From assembly GCA_003510345.1 (NCBI GenBank), contig DOMW01000055.1, positions 1-8,091 of the forward strand: DNA of 8,091 nt, in the 5' to 3' direction. The notes under the pieces were generated by a model. It was not told where the DNA came from and did no database searches. It saw only the letters and a program-made list of their open reading frames with translations. The position numbers and the translations under genes were made by a program. Source of the stretch: Clostridiales bacterium. GTDB taxonomy: Bacteria; Bacillota; Clostridia; Christensenellales; Christensenellaceae. Shown one piece after another: positions 1-6,902 of this stretch (positions are counted from its first letter, which is position 1; each line of letters opens with the position of its first letter).

Positions 1-148
1 TGTCAATAAAGGCACGACATCTGCGGCGTCATCGCATAACCACGCGATCTCGGCGAATCGGTTATTCTGTCTCGCCCGCGTGGTTATGCGATTCCTTGCA
101 CCTGGGCCTTTCTTGACAGCCTGATCGAAATGCTAATAAAGGCACGAC
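1..148. repeat. Nested palindromic repeat element with flanking direct repeat, cut by the window edge
   Basis: A non-coding segment downstream of the J-domain gene. A perfect 16-bp inverted repeat (31-46 ATCGCATAACCACGCG, pairing with 77-92) is nested inside a 13-bp inverted repeat with one mismatch (1-13 pairing with 106-118). A further 5-bp stem (52-56 with 72-76) lies within the loop. The outer arm recurs as a direct repeat at 131-148, where 14 bases (AATAAAGGCACGAC at 5-18 and 135-148) are identical, so a repeat period of 130 bp is possible. Arm 106-118 can therefore also pair with 131-143. No T-run follows any stem in either direction, so this is not an ordinary terminator. A REP/MITE-like element, the end of a tandem array, or a structured RNA are all possible. 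Confidence 0.7.
31..92. repeat. Perfect 16-bp inverted repeat (core hairpin)
   Basis: Arms 31-46 and 77-92 are perfectly complementary over 16 bp and separated by 30 nt. The loop contains a further complementary pair, GGCGA (52-56) and TCGCC (72-76), with the five bases 47-51 bulged on one side. As RNA or single-stranded DNA this would form a stem of about 21 bp with one asymmetric bulge. A perfect 16-bp match at this distance is very unlikely by chance. Confidence 0.85.
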
Positions 149-197
149 CCAGTCGCTGCCCTTACAGGTTTTCTTTTGGTACAGCACCGGGCACGGC

Positions 198-776
198 TCA
201 GCAGCAGCACAGCCACGGGCAGAACATGTTACTCCCGAGGCACCCGAGGCACGCGCAGCACGCGCAGATCTTGCACATCTGGCTGTTCATGCGCACGCCC
301 TGGTTGTCGTCGCCAAAGTCCGCATACATACCGGCGGACTGCGTCATTGCCCGCATGGCGTTTTCATATTCCTTGTTTCCCGGCTCCATCTGGTAGGCCC
401 GCCTGAAATGCTGCCCCGCGCCGTCGTACCAGCCACGCCTTAAAAGCACCACGCCCATCAAGTAATGCCACTCCGCCGGGTGTTCCTCCATTTTGGAGAG
501 AAGCGCTTCCGCCTCGCTGATGGCGCCCCGCTGAATAGCCGCCCGCACGGCGGTAAACTGCGGCGCGCCGCTCCAGTTATAGTTGCCTTGCTTTACTTTG
601 GTCACCATGTCGTAGGCGGCGTTTACCTGCTTCAGTTTTTCCGCGGCGGCGGCTTGCTCCCTGCTGCCATGCGCAAACCTGTCCGGATGATATTTTTTCA
701 CCAGTTTTCGGTAGGCTGATTTGATTTCATCTTCCGAAGCGTTTTGGTCAACGCCCAGCACTTGGTACGGGTTCAT
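198..776 (-). CDS. J-domain protein with TPR-like middle and cysteine-rich C-terminal tail
   Basis: A 192-aa protein. Residues 2 to about 60 form a J-domain (N-P-Y-Q-V-L-G-V, helix II K-x-A-Y-R-K-L-V-K-K-Y, H-P-D at 30-32), which in this family stimulates the ATPase of DnaK/Hsp70. It lacks the Gly/Phe and zinc-finger domains of true DnaJ. Residues about 80-150 look like one or two helix-turn-helix TPR-type repeats (A-E-W-H-Y-L-M-G-V-V-L-L-R-R-G-W-Y-D-G-A). Residues 167-192 are a cysteine-rich tail with 10 Cys in 26 residues (168, 171, 173, 174, 176, 179, 186, 190-192), ending in C-C-C. Similar Cys-rich endings are known in small clostridial J-proteins. The tail may bind metal or be a lipidated or disulfide-rich anchor; that is inference. 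The gene starts 29 bp inside the end of the DUF5685-type gene, which suggests a functional pair, with the J-protein recruiting DnaK to the partner. Confidence 0.85.
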   Translation of the reverse strand: MNPYQVLGVDQNASEDEIKSAYRKLVKKYHPDRFAHGSREQAAAAEKLKQVNAAYDMVTKVKQGNYNWSGAPQFTAVRAAIQRGAISEAEALLSKMEEHPAEWHYLMGVVLLRRGWYDGAGQHFRRAYQMEPGNKEYENAMRAMTQSAGMYADFGDDNQGVRMNSQMCKICACCACLGCLGSNMFCPWLCCC

Positions 777-1608
777 CCACGTTTCCTTTTTCCAGCACCT
801 GCCGCGTCCTTTCTTTGAGGCCGTGGCAAATGATATTTTGCAATATATTGCGGTTCTTTTTAAGTTCCAGCCGACGGAGCGATTCCATCGCGGTGGAAAG
901 CGTGTAGTTGAAGTTAAACCGTACTTCCTCTTTTACTTCGGGCGGCGGCGGCCCCGAAAGGCCATATTTATTTACGAATACGTTATATTCGTTCTTCTGT
1001 ATGTCGCGCTCAATGTCGTCGAACGCGTCCACAAGGTACACCCATCTGCCCATGCCGTAGCCGATCTCATACAAGATATGCGACTGAAGCACATCGAGGT
1101 CCATCAGCATATTTCCCCAAAGCCGCGCGTAGGTATCCGCCATTTTGTCCGTATCGGCGCACCCGCCTTGCTCAAGGGCGCGCAAGTCCCGTTCCGTTTC
1201 ATCCACCATTTTCGCGATGCGCGGGATACTCGCCTGCGCCTTGCGGCGCGCCTTTCGGTAAAACGGGAGCCGCAGCCGCGGGGAGAGCGCCTTACTGTCG
1301 TGCGCGTCGTCCCGTATTTTGGCATACGCGAGCAACAGATTCACATCCGCGGCGTATTCGGCGGAAAGCGATGAAACGGTCTGTCTCTTTTGAACGGGGT
1401 GCAGCATACATTTGCATGGAGCCACATCCGTCTCGTCATACAAAAGACTGTCGCCAAGTAAATAGAGGAACGTGCAGTCGTAATTTAAAACGACGCTTTT
1501 TGCGTATTTCCGTTTGAGCTCTTTGCACAGGCCGCAATAATACGCCCGGTACAGCTCATATTCGCGGACTTTCAGCTCGCATATGAGTGGCGTCACATAT
1601 CCAAACAT
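748..1608 (-). CDS. DUF5685-type protein of unknown function (Cys- and Asp-rich motifs)
   Basis: A 286-aa soluble protein with no signal peptide or membrane segment, recognised as DUF5685-like by its N-terminus M-F-G-Y-V followed by E-L-K-V-R-E-Y-x-x-Y-R-A-Y-Y-C-G-L-C-K. The function is not known. Visible potential metal or thiol ligands are Cys25 and Cys28 (C-x-x-C) and Cys65, Cys67 and His70 (C-K-C-M-L-H-P). Two acidic helical motifs stand out: R-D-D-A-H-D (99-104) and V-D-A-F-D-D-I-E-R-D (193-202), the latter after G-R-W-V-Y-L and before a K-N-E-Y-N segment. The rest is predicted largely helical from its composition. The start at 1608 matches the usual family N-terminus and sits directly after its own promoter, without a Shine-Dalgarno. 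The 3' end overlaps the J-domain gene by 29 bp, so the two products probably act together. Confidence 0.8.
   Translation of the reverse strand: MFGYVTPLICELKVREYELYRAYYCGLCKELKRKYAKSVVLNYDCTFLYLLGDSLLYDETDVAPCKCMLHPVQKRQTVSSLSAEYAADVNLLLAYAKIRDDAHDSKALSPRLRLPFYRKARRKAQASIPRIAKMVDETERDLRALEQGGCADTDKMADTYARLWGNMLMDLDVLQSHILYEIGYGMGRWVYLVDAFDDIERDIQKNEYNVFVNKYGLSGPPPPEVKEEVRFNFNYTLSTAMESLRRLELKKNRNILQNIICHGLKERTRQVLEKGNVDEPVPSAGR
784..790 (-). promoter_or_regulatory. Ribosome binding site of the J-domain gene, inside the preceding gene
   Basis: AAAAGGA on the minus strand lies 7 nt before the ATG at 776 and inside the last codons of the DUF5685-type gene. Spacing and sequence are good for a Shine-Dalgarno site. 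It fixes the start of the J-domain protein and shows that the second cistron is translated by its own initiation, in contrast to the SD-less first cistron. Confidence 0.7.
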
Positions 1609-1614
1609 AGAGTC

Positions 1615-1643
1615 ATTATAGCACTATCTTTGGCCTGTTTCCA
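1615..1643 (-). promoter_or_regulatory. SigA-type extended -10 promoter of the DUF5685-type gene, predicted leaderless
   Basis: On the minus strand a perfect TATAAT (1615-1620) is preceded by TGC, giving an extended -10 (TGnTATAAT). TGGAAA at 1638-1643 matches four of six -35 consensus bases at exactly 17 bp spacing. The last T of the -10 is only six bases before the ATG at 1608, so the expected start point is at or next to the A of the initiation codon. No Shine-Dalgarno-like sequence precedes the ATG. An in-frame TAG six codons upstream rules out a longer N-terminus. Confidence 0.75.
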
Positions 1644-1670
1644 TAAAAAACGCCGTGTTCTGCCGTATTT

Positions 1671-1685
1671 TGTTAAGAATTAACA
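1671..1685. promoter_or_regulatory. Short dyad upstream of the promoter, possible operator
   Basis: The sequence TGTTAA-GAA-TTAACA is a perfect inverted repeat with 6-bp arms and a 3-nt centre. It lies 27 bp upstream of the -35 element of the minus-strand promoter. This is a plausible activator or repressor site by position and symmetry, but AT-rich dyads of this size arise by chance, and no known regulator consensus is recognised. Confidence 0.25.
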
Positions 1686-1831
1686 CTTTATTCATATTCG
1701 CGGGGAAAGCGGAACGACCGCGCCCCAATGGGAGATGCAGGGAGTGCAGCTTTTGCTGAACGCGAGGTGGGCAAGCCGCTGCCTCTTGCAGCGCGGCGAA
1801 CCCGCAGCAAATAAGTTAATTTGTTCTAAGA

Positions 1832-4252
1832 TCAATCTTTGCGCTTTTCTTCTGAAAGTTCCTCCGGCAGATTTTTGCAGATGGCTTGATCACGGGAACG
1901 ATTATCCCGCAGTCGCTTTTCCCTGTGTGCAATAAAAATGAGGAGAATGATGCCGGCAACGGTAAAGACCGCGCCAATGTAAAGCGATTTTGGCTCGAAC
2001 CTGAATTCGACGATATGCTCACCCGCCGGTACATATGCCCCCTGCGTTACGCCATTCACAAGGTAGTTTTCAACCTTTTCCCCGTCCACATAGGCGTTCC
2101 AACCAGGATACATGGATTGCGCATGGTTGATAAACACCGTGTTCTGCGCTTGTACAGCCGCCTTGACACTGTTGTTCTTCCATTCTATGAGTGCCACGGC
2201 AACCTGCCCTACATCTGTTTGCAGTATTTCCGGCGCATTTTCTATATAGCTGGCGGCATTGACATCAAGCGGAGAATACGCGGTCATATCGCGGACATAC
2301 TCTGCGGCATTGATCACAGGCTTTGCATTTTTATTTTCATAGATAAGCATATCTTCTGTATCAATCAAGGTACCGTACACCTCTTCAAAGGGTACGGATG
2401 TATCTCTCGCTCCAACCATGACGTCATTTTTCACGATATGCCGGTTGGGGTCAGCAATATATTTTATTGAAGAAGCCGAAAACTCTGCGTTCCTGCTTAA
2501 AAGATTCATGCTTAAATCGCCTGGCATTCCCGCCCACGGTAGTTCCAGAAATTTATTTGCTTTCTGGTCTTCAAAAGTCAGGGCCGCATTGTACGTACTG
2601 AATTGGTGATGCATGCCGGAACTGTGGGCGAATTCCATCATCCCCAAACCTTGCGGATTGTACATTTCTTCGGGAATTACAGAAGCAATAGAGCGGAATT
2701 GACCGGAATCTTCCTGCGCTTCAATAACATCCACCGCACTTACAGGTTTGCGTTTTAAACTCTCATAATAGTCAAATGACCCGGGGACTTGTGTACTGAA
2801 TCTGCCGATATCCAATATGGATAGTACCCCCAAAGAAACCGCAAGAATAGCGAATGCGTGTTTGCGCGTATAAAAGAATTTCCAATAGCAGTAAACGGCA
2901 AGAACGCCAATAAGGCACAGACAGAAAATGATCGTGGGTAAAAACACCGAGAAACCAGCGTAATATGTTTTCATTTCTTCGCTTGCCATAGGCAAGGCTG
3001 CCACCGCTTTCACAATAACCGTTACCAAGATAAAGACCGCAAACATCACAAGACTGAATTTAAGGAGCCGTTTTGCTTCTTTTCTGTCTTGCAATTTACT
3101 TAAAATACACCCAAAGATAACAACCGCAAAAAAAATGTAGATAAATATCATCCTTGACGGTACGCGAAATGAACCAAGCACCGGGATTTTCCACAACAGC
3201 ACACGCAACCCAGGAATATTTCCTGCCATACAATAAAGGAGCGATAGTATAATAAAAATTATAAATACACGTATCTTTTTGTCTTTTAAGTAAAAAATCA
3301 ACGCGTATATCAAAAAACATGCGACAATCACACCAAGATAGATTTCAATATCTATCCCGGTAGACTTGAGTGCATTTTCAAAAGGCATCTGTAAATTGCC
3401 TCCGAACAATGTTGGAAACAGGATCATGGGTAGTATTCGGTAATCTATAGACAGTACGGAAAAGAAATCGAGTGTTACCTCCGCACGGCCGGTTTGCAGA
3501 ACCAGTTCCGCCAGTGGAATAAGTTGTACCGCGGCTAATAACAGGGCTGCGCCTATCCAAAGAAAAATGTCCGCAATGTTCCGTCTCAGACGCCCTTTGC
3601 TTTTATCTATAAAAATAATTAAATATAAGAACACAAAAATGGAAGAATATAGCATTACCTGCGGAAAACCCGCGAAAAACTGGATCGCCATCACGGCGGA
3701 AGAAAAAAGCAACTGACTTCTCTTGCCTGTTCTGATATACCGTTGGACAAAAAACAGTATCAACGGCAGCCAAATAATAGTTGAGTATACGTTTTGGTGA
3801 GTCACGCGGGAGCCACTCAAAATTGTGCACAGCATGAAAACCAAGCCTGCGGCAAACGCGGCAATGCGGTTTTTCTGCAGCTCACCCATATAAAGGAACA
3901 TGAAAAAACCGGCGCAGATCAGATTGATCATATGGAACACACTACCAAAGACATTGATTGGAAGAAGAAGTGTTAAATATGAAAATGGCTAGAAAAAGGA
4001 TGTCTGCACATCCGCCGCAAACGGCACACCCAACATACTGAATCTATTCCACAGGGCAGGGTCGCTTTCTAAAAAACTTTGTGCCTGTAAGCTCTTTATG
4101 TTAAGATACGACATCCCATCACCCGGCGTATTGACCAAACCACTCAAAAGTTGCGCTCTCTCGAGAATCAACGCAACCAGAAAATAGATTGCAAGCGCTA
4201 AAAGCGGATATAACTGATCCTTTTTTATGGGGCATCTCCTCAAGGCATTCAT
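1832..4252 (-). pseudogene. Second YfhO-family membrane protein, interrupted by an in-frame amber codon
   Basis: This is a paralogue of the preceding gene. It would encode 806 codons starting from the ATG at 4252, which overlaps the upstream stop as ATGA. An ATG seven codons earlier (4273) is also possible. A TAG at 3989-3991 (codon 88) splits it into an 87-aa N-terminal piece (TM1 and the acidic loop with G-D at 44-45) and a long open remainder. That remainder could be read from a GTG at 3940, but without TM1 or the acidic loop. Both parts are in the same frame, so no frameshift is involved. The TAG falls where the intact paralogue has Y88 in F-Y-P. The remainder keeps F-F-A-G-F-P-Q, a large extracytoplasmic region, Y-P-G-W (715-718), V-D-G, a last TM and a charged tail. 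The gene looks more AT-rich than its neighbours. It may be a recent pseudogene, a sequence error or a readthrough gene; annotation pipelines may list two CDSs. Confidence 0.82.
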
Positions 4253-6825
4253 CGCTTCCACCCGTCCTTCCAACTATCGGTTGTTTTCAATTCGCGCCGC
4301 ACCCGCCATTTTTTATCCCGAAGGATCAATATCGCGCAAATTCCGGCTCCTATAAAGGAAAGAATCACCCCCGGCCAAAAATAGGTGGGCATAAATTCCA
4401 TTGTGATCGTGTGTTGCCCTTGTGGCACCACCACGCCGCGCAAGATCCCGTTTACCGGTATGATGGAAACGGGCGCCCCATCCACTTTCGCCGTCCATCC
4501 CGGATACCAGCTTTCATTGACGACTACCAATTGGTCATGCTCTAAATTGACTTCGATACTGAGATCATTCAGCCGATATGACGTATATTTGTAATCCACA
4601 GAACCATCACCCACCGGCAGCCCGGACGTAAGCGCAGCGTCCGCGGAATAAATATAGGCAGTTTCACGGGGATCAAAGGATACCTCCGGCGCGTTCATGA
4701 GCGTGGCGACCTCGCCCTCTTCCGCCGGCACAATGTTCGTGGGCGCGTAAACGGAAGGCATGATGTTCCGGTTTTCGTACACCGCGATATTCGTTTCTTC
4801 ATTGACAAACACCAATTCTAAATCCGCCCGGCGCGATTTTGACTGCACGGGATAAACCTTACCCGACGCGGAGGTGCCTGTTAAGGACCAGATCTGTAAT
4901 GTGCTTCCCATGCCATCCGCATATGTAATTTCAACCGTATCCGGCGCTATGCCGGCCGGCAGGTCAAACTCCGCCCTGTACAAAAAGGCCGAAGTCGCTC
5001 CGTCACCCACGGGATTCTGCTGCGCAACAGGTGCCTGTTCATGCTGGATATTTGCCAACACATCGGGGTGATCATACATCATTTCAGCGGTATCAATACC
5101 TGCGCGTACCGGGAGCGTGACCTCCGTGCCGTCGAGAGAAACGATATGGATATTCGCGACGACTGCGCCCTGGGGCACCACCACCGAATTACCCAGCGAG
5201 GATATGATTGTAAATTTGGTCATATTCGGCATATCGAGATTCTCAATTTTGACGCCGACGCCGGCAGTGACAGCCATGCCGGATGTAACTTCACTACCTC
5301 CCACCTGCACATTTGCGGGCGCAATCACATACCGCTGCGACAGCATATTCATCACAGGGATGTTGAGCACCGCCGTTTGATCAAAGTAATCGCTGCCATT
5401 CCATACGCTGATATATTGTGCAGGCGCATAAGAACAATATCCATTTATGGAAGGAAGCTGCTCTGTTGCGTTTAAAGACGGCATAAAAAAGTAATAATTG
5501 GGCATAGGCGTATCGTAGAGCTGATAAAGGCCAAATCGCTCGCCTTGCTTCAGGTTGCTTTTCACATACTCAACCGCCGCATCCGGTTCGGGAAAGGGAT
5601 CCGAACCATAGGCGTTATGAAGCCATTGCGGGCTGTTCACAAGCACCTCCACCGCGAGGAAAGCTACGACCAAAAACGGGACAGCCACGCGCAGTTTTGG
5701 CCGGGGCAATTTGCGGCAAAGCTTCACAATGACGGGAAACGCGCATCCGGCCGCGACGCAGAGCGCAAACGCCGTAATGGTCGTCCATCTGGAAATCACG
5801 CCCATGCTTCCAAACAGCGGAAGTTGGTACAGCATATGGGGAATTAGGGGAATGGCGTCTCCCATGGAGAATAATAAAGTAAGGCCGGCGGCCGCCGTAA
5901 AAAACAGCAAGTGGAATGATTTTCTTTCCCTGCGTCCGGCCAAAAAACCAAGCAAGATAACGGCCAGCGGAAGAATGCCAACATATAACTCTGACATGCG
6001 GCCTTCATCGGCAACGAATCTTTCATAATCGATGAATCCATCGGAAAGGCTGCGTACCGATAATCCCTGCATTTCGTAGGTGGATAAAAATTGTACGGCG
6101 ATAACAAGTATGGCGACAGCCACTGAGGCCGCGGTGAAACCATAAACCAATAAGCGACTCTTTGCGGTTTCGCGGCAAAATATACCGCGGAAAAAAACAT
6201 ACAGCGTAAACAGAGCCATACCATAAAGGAATAGCTGCGGAAAGCCGGAAAAAAATAAAGCGGCAATGGCGATCGCGGTATAAGCGACATACCGGAGCTT
6301 ACGTTTGATAAACCAACCCTCAAAGCAGAAGAATACATAAGGCAGCATAGCCATTGCGTTTTGGATCGTAGGATGCCCGTACCGGATCAGGAATGTTGCG
6401 CTGAGTGTGTAAGCGATTCCCGCAAATACCGCAGCGGCGCGGCCTTTCTTCAGCCGCCACACGAACAAATACATGCCAAACCCGGCCAGTACAATATGGA
6501 GCGCTGCGCTGAGTTTAAACGCCAATATGCCGGGGAACAGTATAAACAACCAGCTTGGGGGATAAAACAAGGAACCGTCGTTCTGCGCAAAAAAGGCAAC
6601 ACCGGAGTAATTATAGGGGTTCCAAAACGGGAACTGGCCGCTTTGTACAGCCTGACCGATAAACTCCCGCTGGGCATACCCGAGGCGGAGCGTGTCTCCC
6701 GCGTACACACCCATTGTTTCAGACGTGAAAAAGTTTTGCCAGTATGCCAAAATCGCCAGTGCTATAAAAAACACCAGCACCCAACCATGTTGCTGGAACT
6801 CTTTTTTACATGAAATAGTTTGCAT
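4249..6825 (-). CDS. YfhO-family polytopic membrane protein (GT-C fold, putative glycosyltransferase), intact copy
   Basis: An 858-aa integral membrane protein of the YfhO family. Members studied in Bacillus and Listeria act with a polyprenyl-phosphate-sugar synthase to glycosylate lipoteichoic acid outside the membrane. The substrate here is unknown. TM1 is at about 14-32. The following extracytoplasmic loop carries G-D (43-44), F-P-F-W-N-P-Y (65-71) and Q-N-D-G-S-L-F-Y-P-P (81-90), the acidic loop expected in GT-C enzymes. Further hydrophobic segments follow, including F-F-S-G-F-P-Q (191-197), up to about residue 400. A large soluble extracytoplasmic region comes next, then the family's C-terminal signature Y-P-G-W-x-x-x-V-D-G and a last TM at about 815-835. 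An in-frame TGA just upstream fixes the ATG as the first possible start in that frame. The TGA stop overlaps the next start as ATGA. No GtrA- or CsbB-like partner is in the window. Confidence 0.88.
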   Translation of the reverse strand: MQTISCKKEFQQHGWVLVFFIALAILAYWQNFFTSETMGVYAGDTLRLGYAQREFIGQAVQSGQFPFWNPYNYSGVAFFAQNDGSLFYPPSWLFILFPGILAFKLSAALHIVLAGFGMYLFVWRLKKGRAAAVFAGIAYTLSATFLIRYGHPTIQNAMAMLPYVFFCFEGWFIKRKLRYVAYTAIAIAALFFSGFPQLFLYGMALFTLYVFFRGIFCRETAKSRLLVYGFTAASVAVAILVIAVQFLSTYEMQGLSVRSLSDGFIDYERFVADEGRMSELYVGILPLAVILLGFLAGRRERKSFHLLFFTAAAGLTLLFSMGDAIPLIPHMLYQLPLFGSMGVISRWTTITAFALCVAAGCAFPVIVKLCRKLPRPKLRVAVPFLVVAFLAVEVLVNSPQWLHNAYGSDPFPEPDAAVEYVKSNLKQGERFGLYQLYDTPMPNYYFFMPSLNATEQLPSINGYCSYAPAQYISVWNGSDYFDQTAVLNIPVMNMLSQRYVIAPANVQVGGSEVTSGMAVTAGVGVKIENLDMPNMTKFTIISSLGNSVVVPQGAVVANIHIVSLDGTEVTLPVRAGIDTAEMMYDHPDVLANIQHEQAPVAQQNPVGDGATSAFLYRAEFDLPAGIAPDTVEITYADGMGSTLQIWSLTGTSASGKVYPVQSKSRRADLELVFVNEETNIAVYENRNIMPSVYAPTNIVPAEEGEVATLMNAPEVSFDPRETAYIYSADAALTSGLPVGDGSVDYKYTSYRLNDLSIEVNLEHDQLVVVNESWYPGWTAKVDGAPVSIIPVNGILRGVVVPQGQHTITMEFMPTYFWPGVILSFIGAGICAILILRDKKWRVRRELKTTDSWKDGWKR

Positions 6826-6902
6826 GAATCACAGATTTCCCTTCTCTTGAATATTAACAAAGCAAAAACTTTTACATATGGATAAAATAAATTGCGCTAC
6901 TA
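6826..6902 (-). other. AT-rich spacer between upp and the first YfhO-type gene
   Basis: This 77-bp gap is clearly richer in A+T than its surroundings. It begins with two extra in-frame TAG codons after the upp stop (6897-6902). No GC-rich hairpin followed by a T-run is visible, so there is no evident intrinsic terminator, and transcription from the rpiB-upp unit may continue into the membrane protein genes. AT-rich hexamers that could act as a -10 occur, but none has a convincing -35 at proper distance. A purine-rich GAGAAGGGAAA lies about 13 nt before the ATG at 6825 and is the only ribosome-binding-site candidate. Confidence 0.5.

Larger units (their letters stand above)
1609..1831. other. 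Intergenic region with promoter, dyad and small hairpins
   Basis: This gap separates the end of the YfhO pair from the DUF5685-type gene. It holds the promoter at 1615-1643, a 6-bp-arm dyad at 1671-1685 (TGTTAA, GAA, TTAACA), an imperfect hairpin at 1702-1726 (GGGG and GCGG arms pairing with CCGC and CCCC), and a hairpin at 1777-1793 with perfect 6-bp arms (CGCTGC, 5-nt loop, GCAGCG on the minus strand). The last is the best candidate for ending the YfhO transcript, but no T-run follows it, so it is not a standard intrinsic terminator. No coding frame in the gap has recognisable protein character. Confidence 0.5.

Noticed and set aside
31..92. Integron attC site (GCATAAC and GTTATGC arms)
   Set aside because: The arms pair without interruption for 16 bp. 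An attC site should have a short unpaired spacer between the R and L boxes and extrahelical bases, and GTTATGC does not fit the GTTRRRY box. No integrase or cassette is visible.
106..143. Intrinsic terminator of the J-domain gene
   Set aside because: The stem (106-118 with 131-143) is plausible, but no T-run follows on the minus strand; the next bases are CCAGGTGCAAGG.
1..148. CRISPR array
   Set aside because: Only two direct copies of a motif of about 14-18 bp, spaced 130 bp apart, with a palindrome between them. This is not a regular repeat-spacer pattern, and there are no cas genes.
721..2470. Plus-strand open frames opposite the DUF5685-type and YfhO genes (for example 721-1374 and 1886-2470)
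   Set aside because: They lie antisense to genes with clear family motifs, have no recognisable protein character and no convincing ribosome binding sites.
3940..3991. Frameshift as the cause of the broken second YfhO gene
   Set aside because: The N-terminal piece and the long remainder are in the same frame: the distance between the starts at 4273 and 3940 is 333 bp, divisible by three. Reading through the TAG gives a continuous family-like sequence, so a single nonsense codon is enough.
3989..3991. Genome-wide reassignment of TAG to an amino acid
   Set aside because: upp and the phosphatase fragment both end at TAG at their normal family C-termini, so TAG acts as a stop in this genome. 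Nearby genes also use TGA as a stop at the ends of their normal C-termini.
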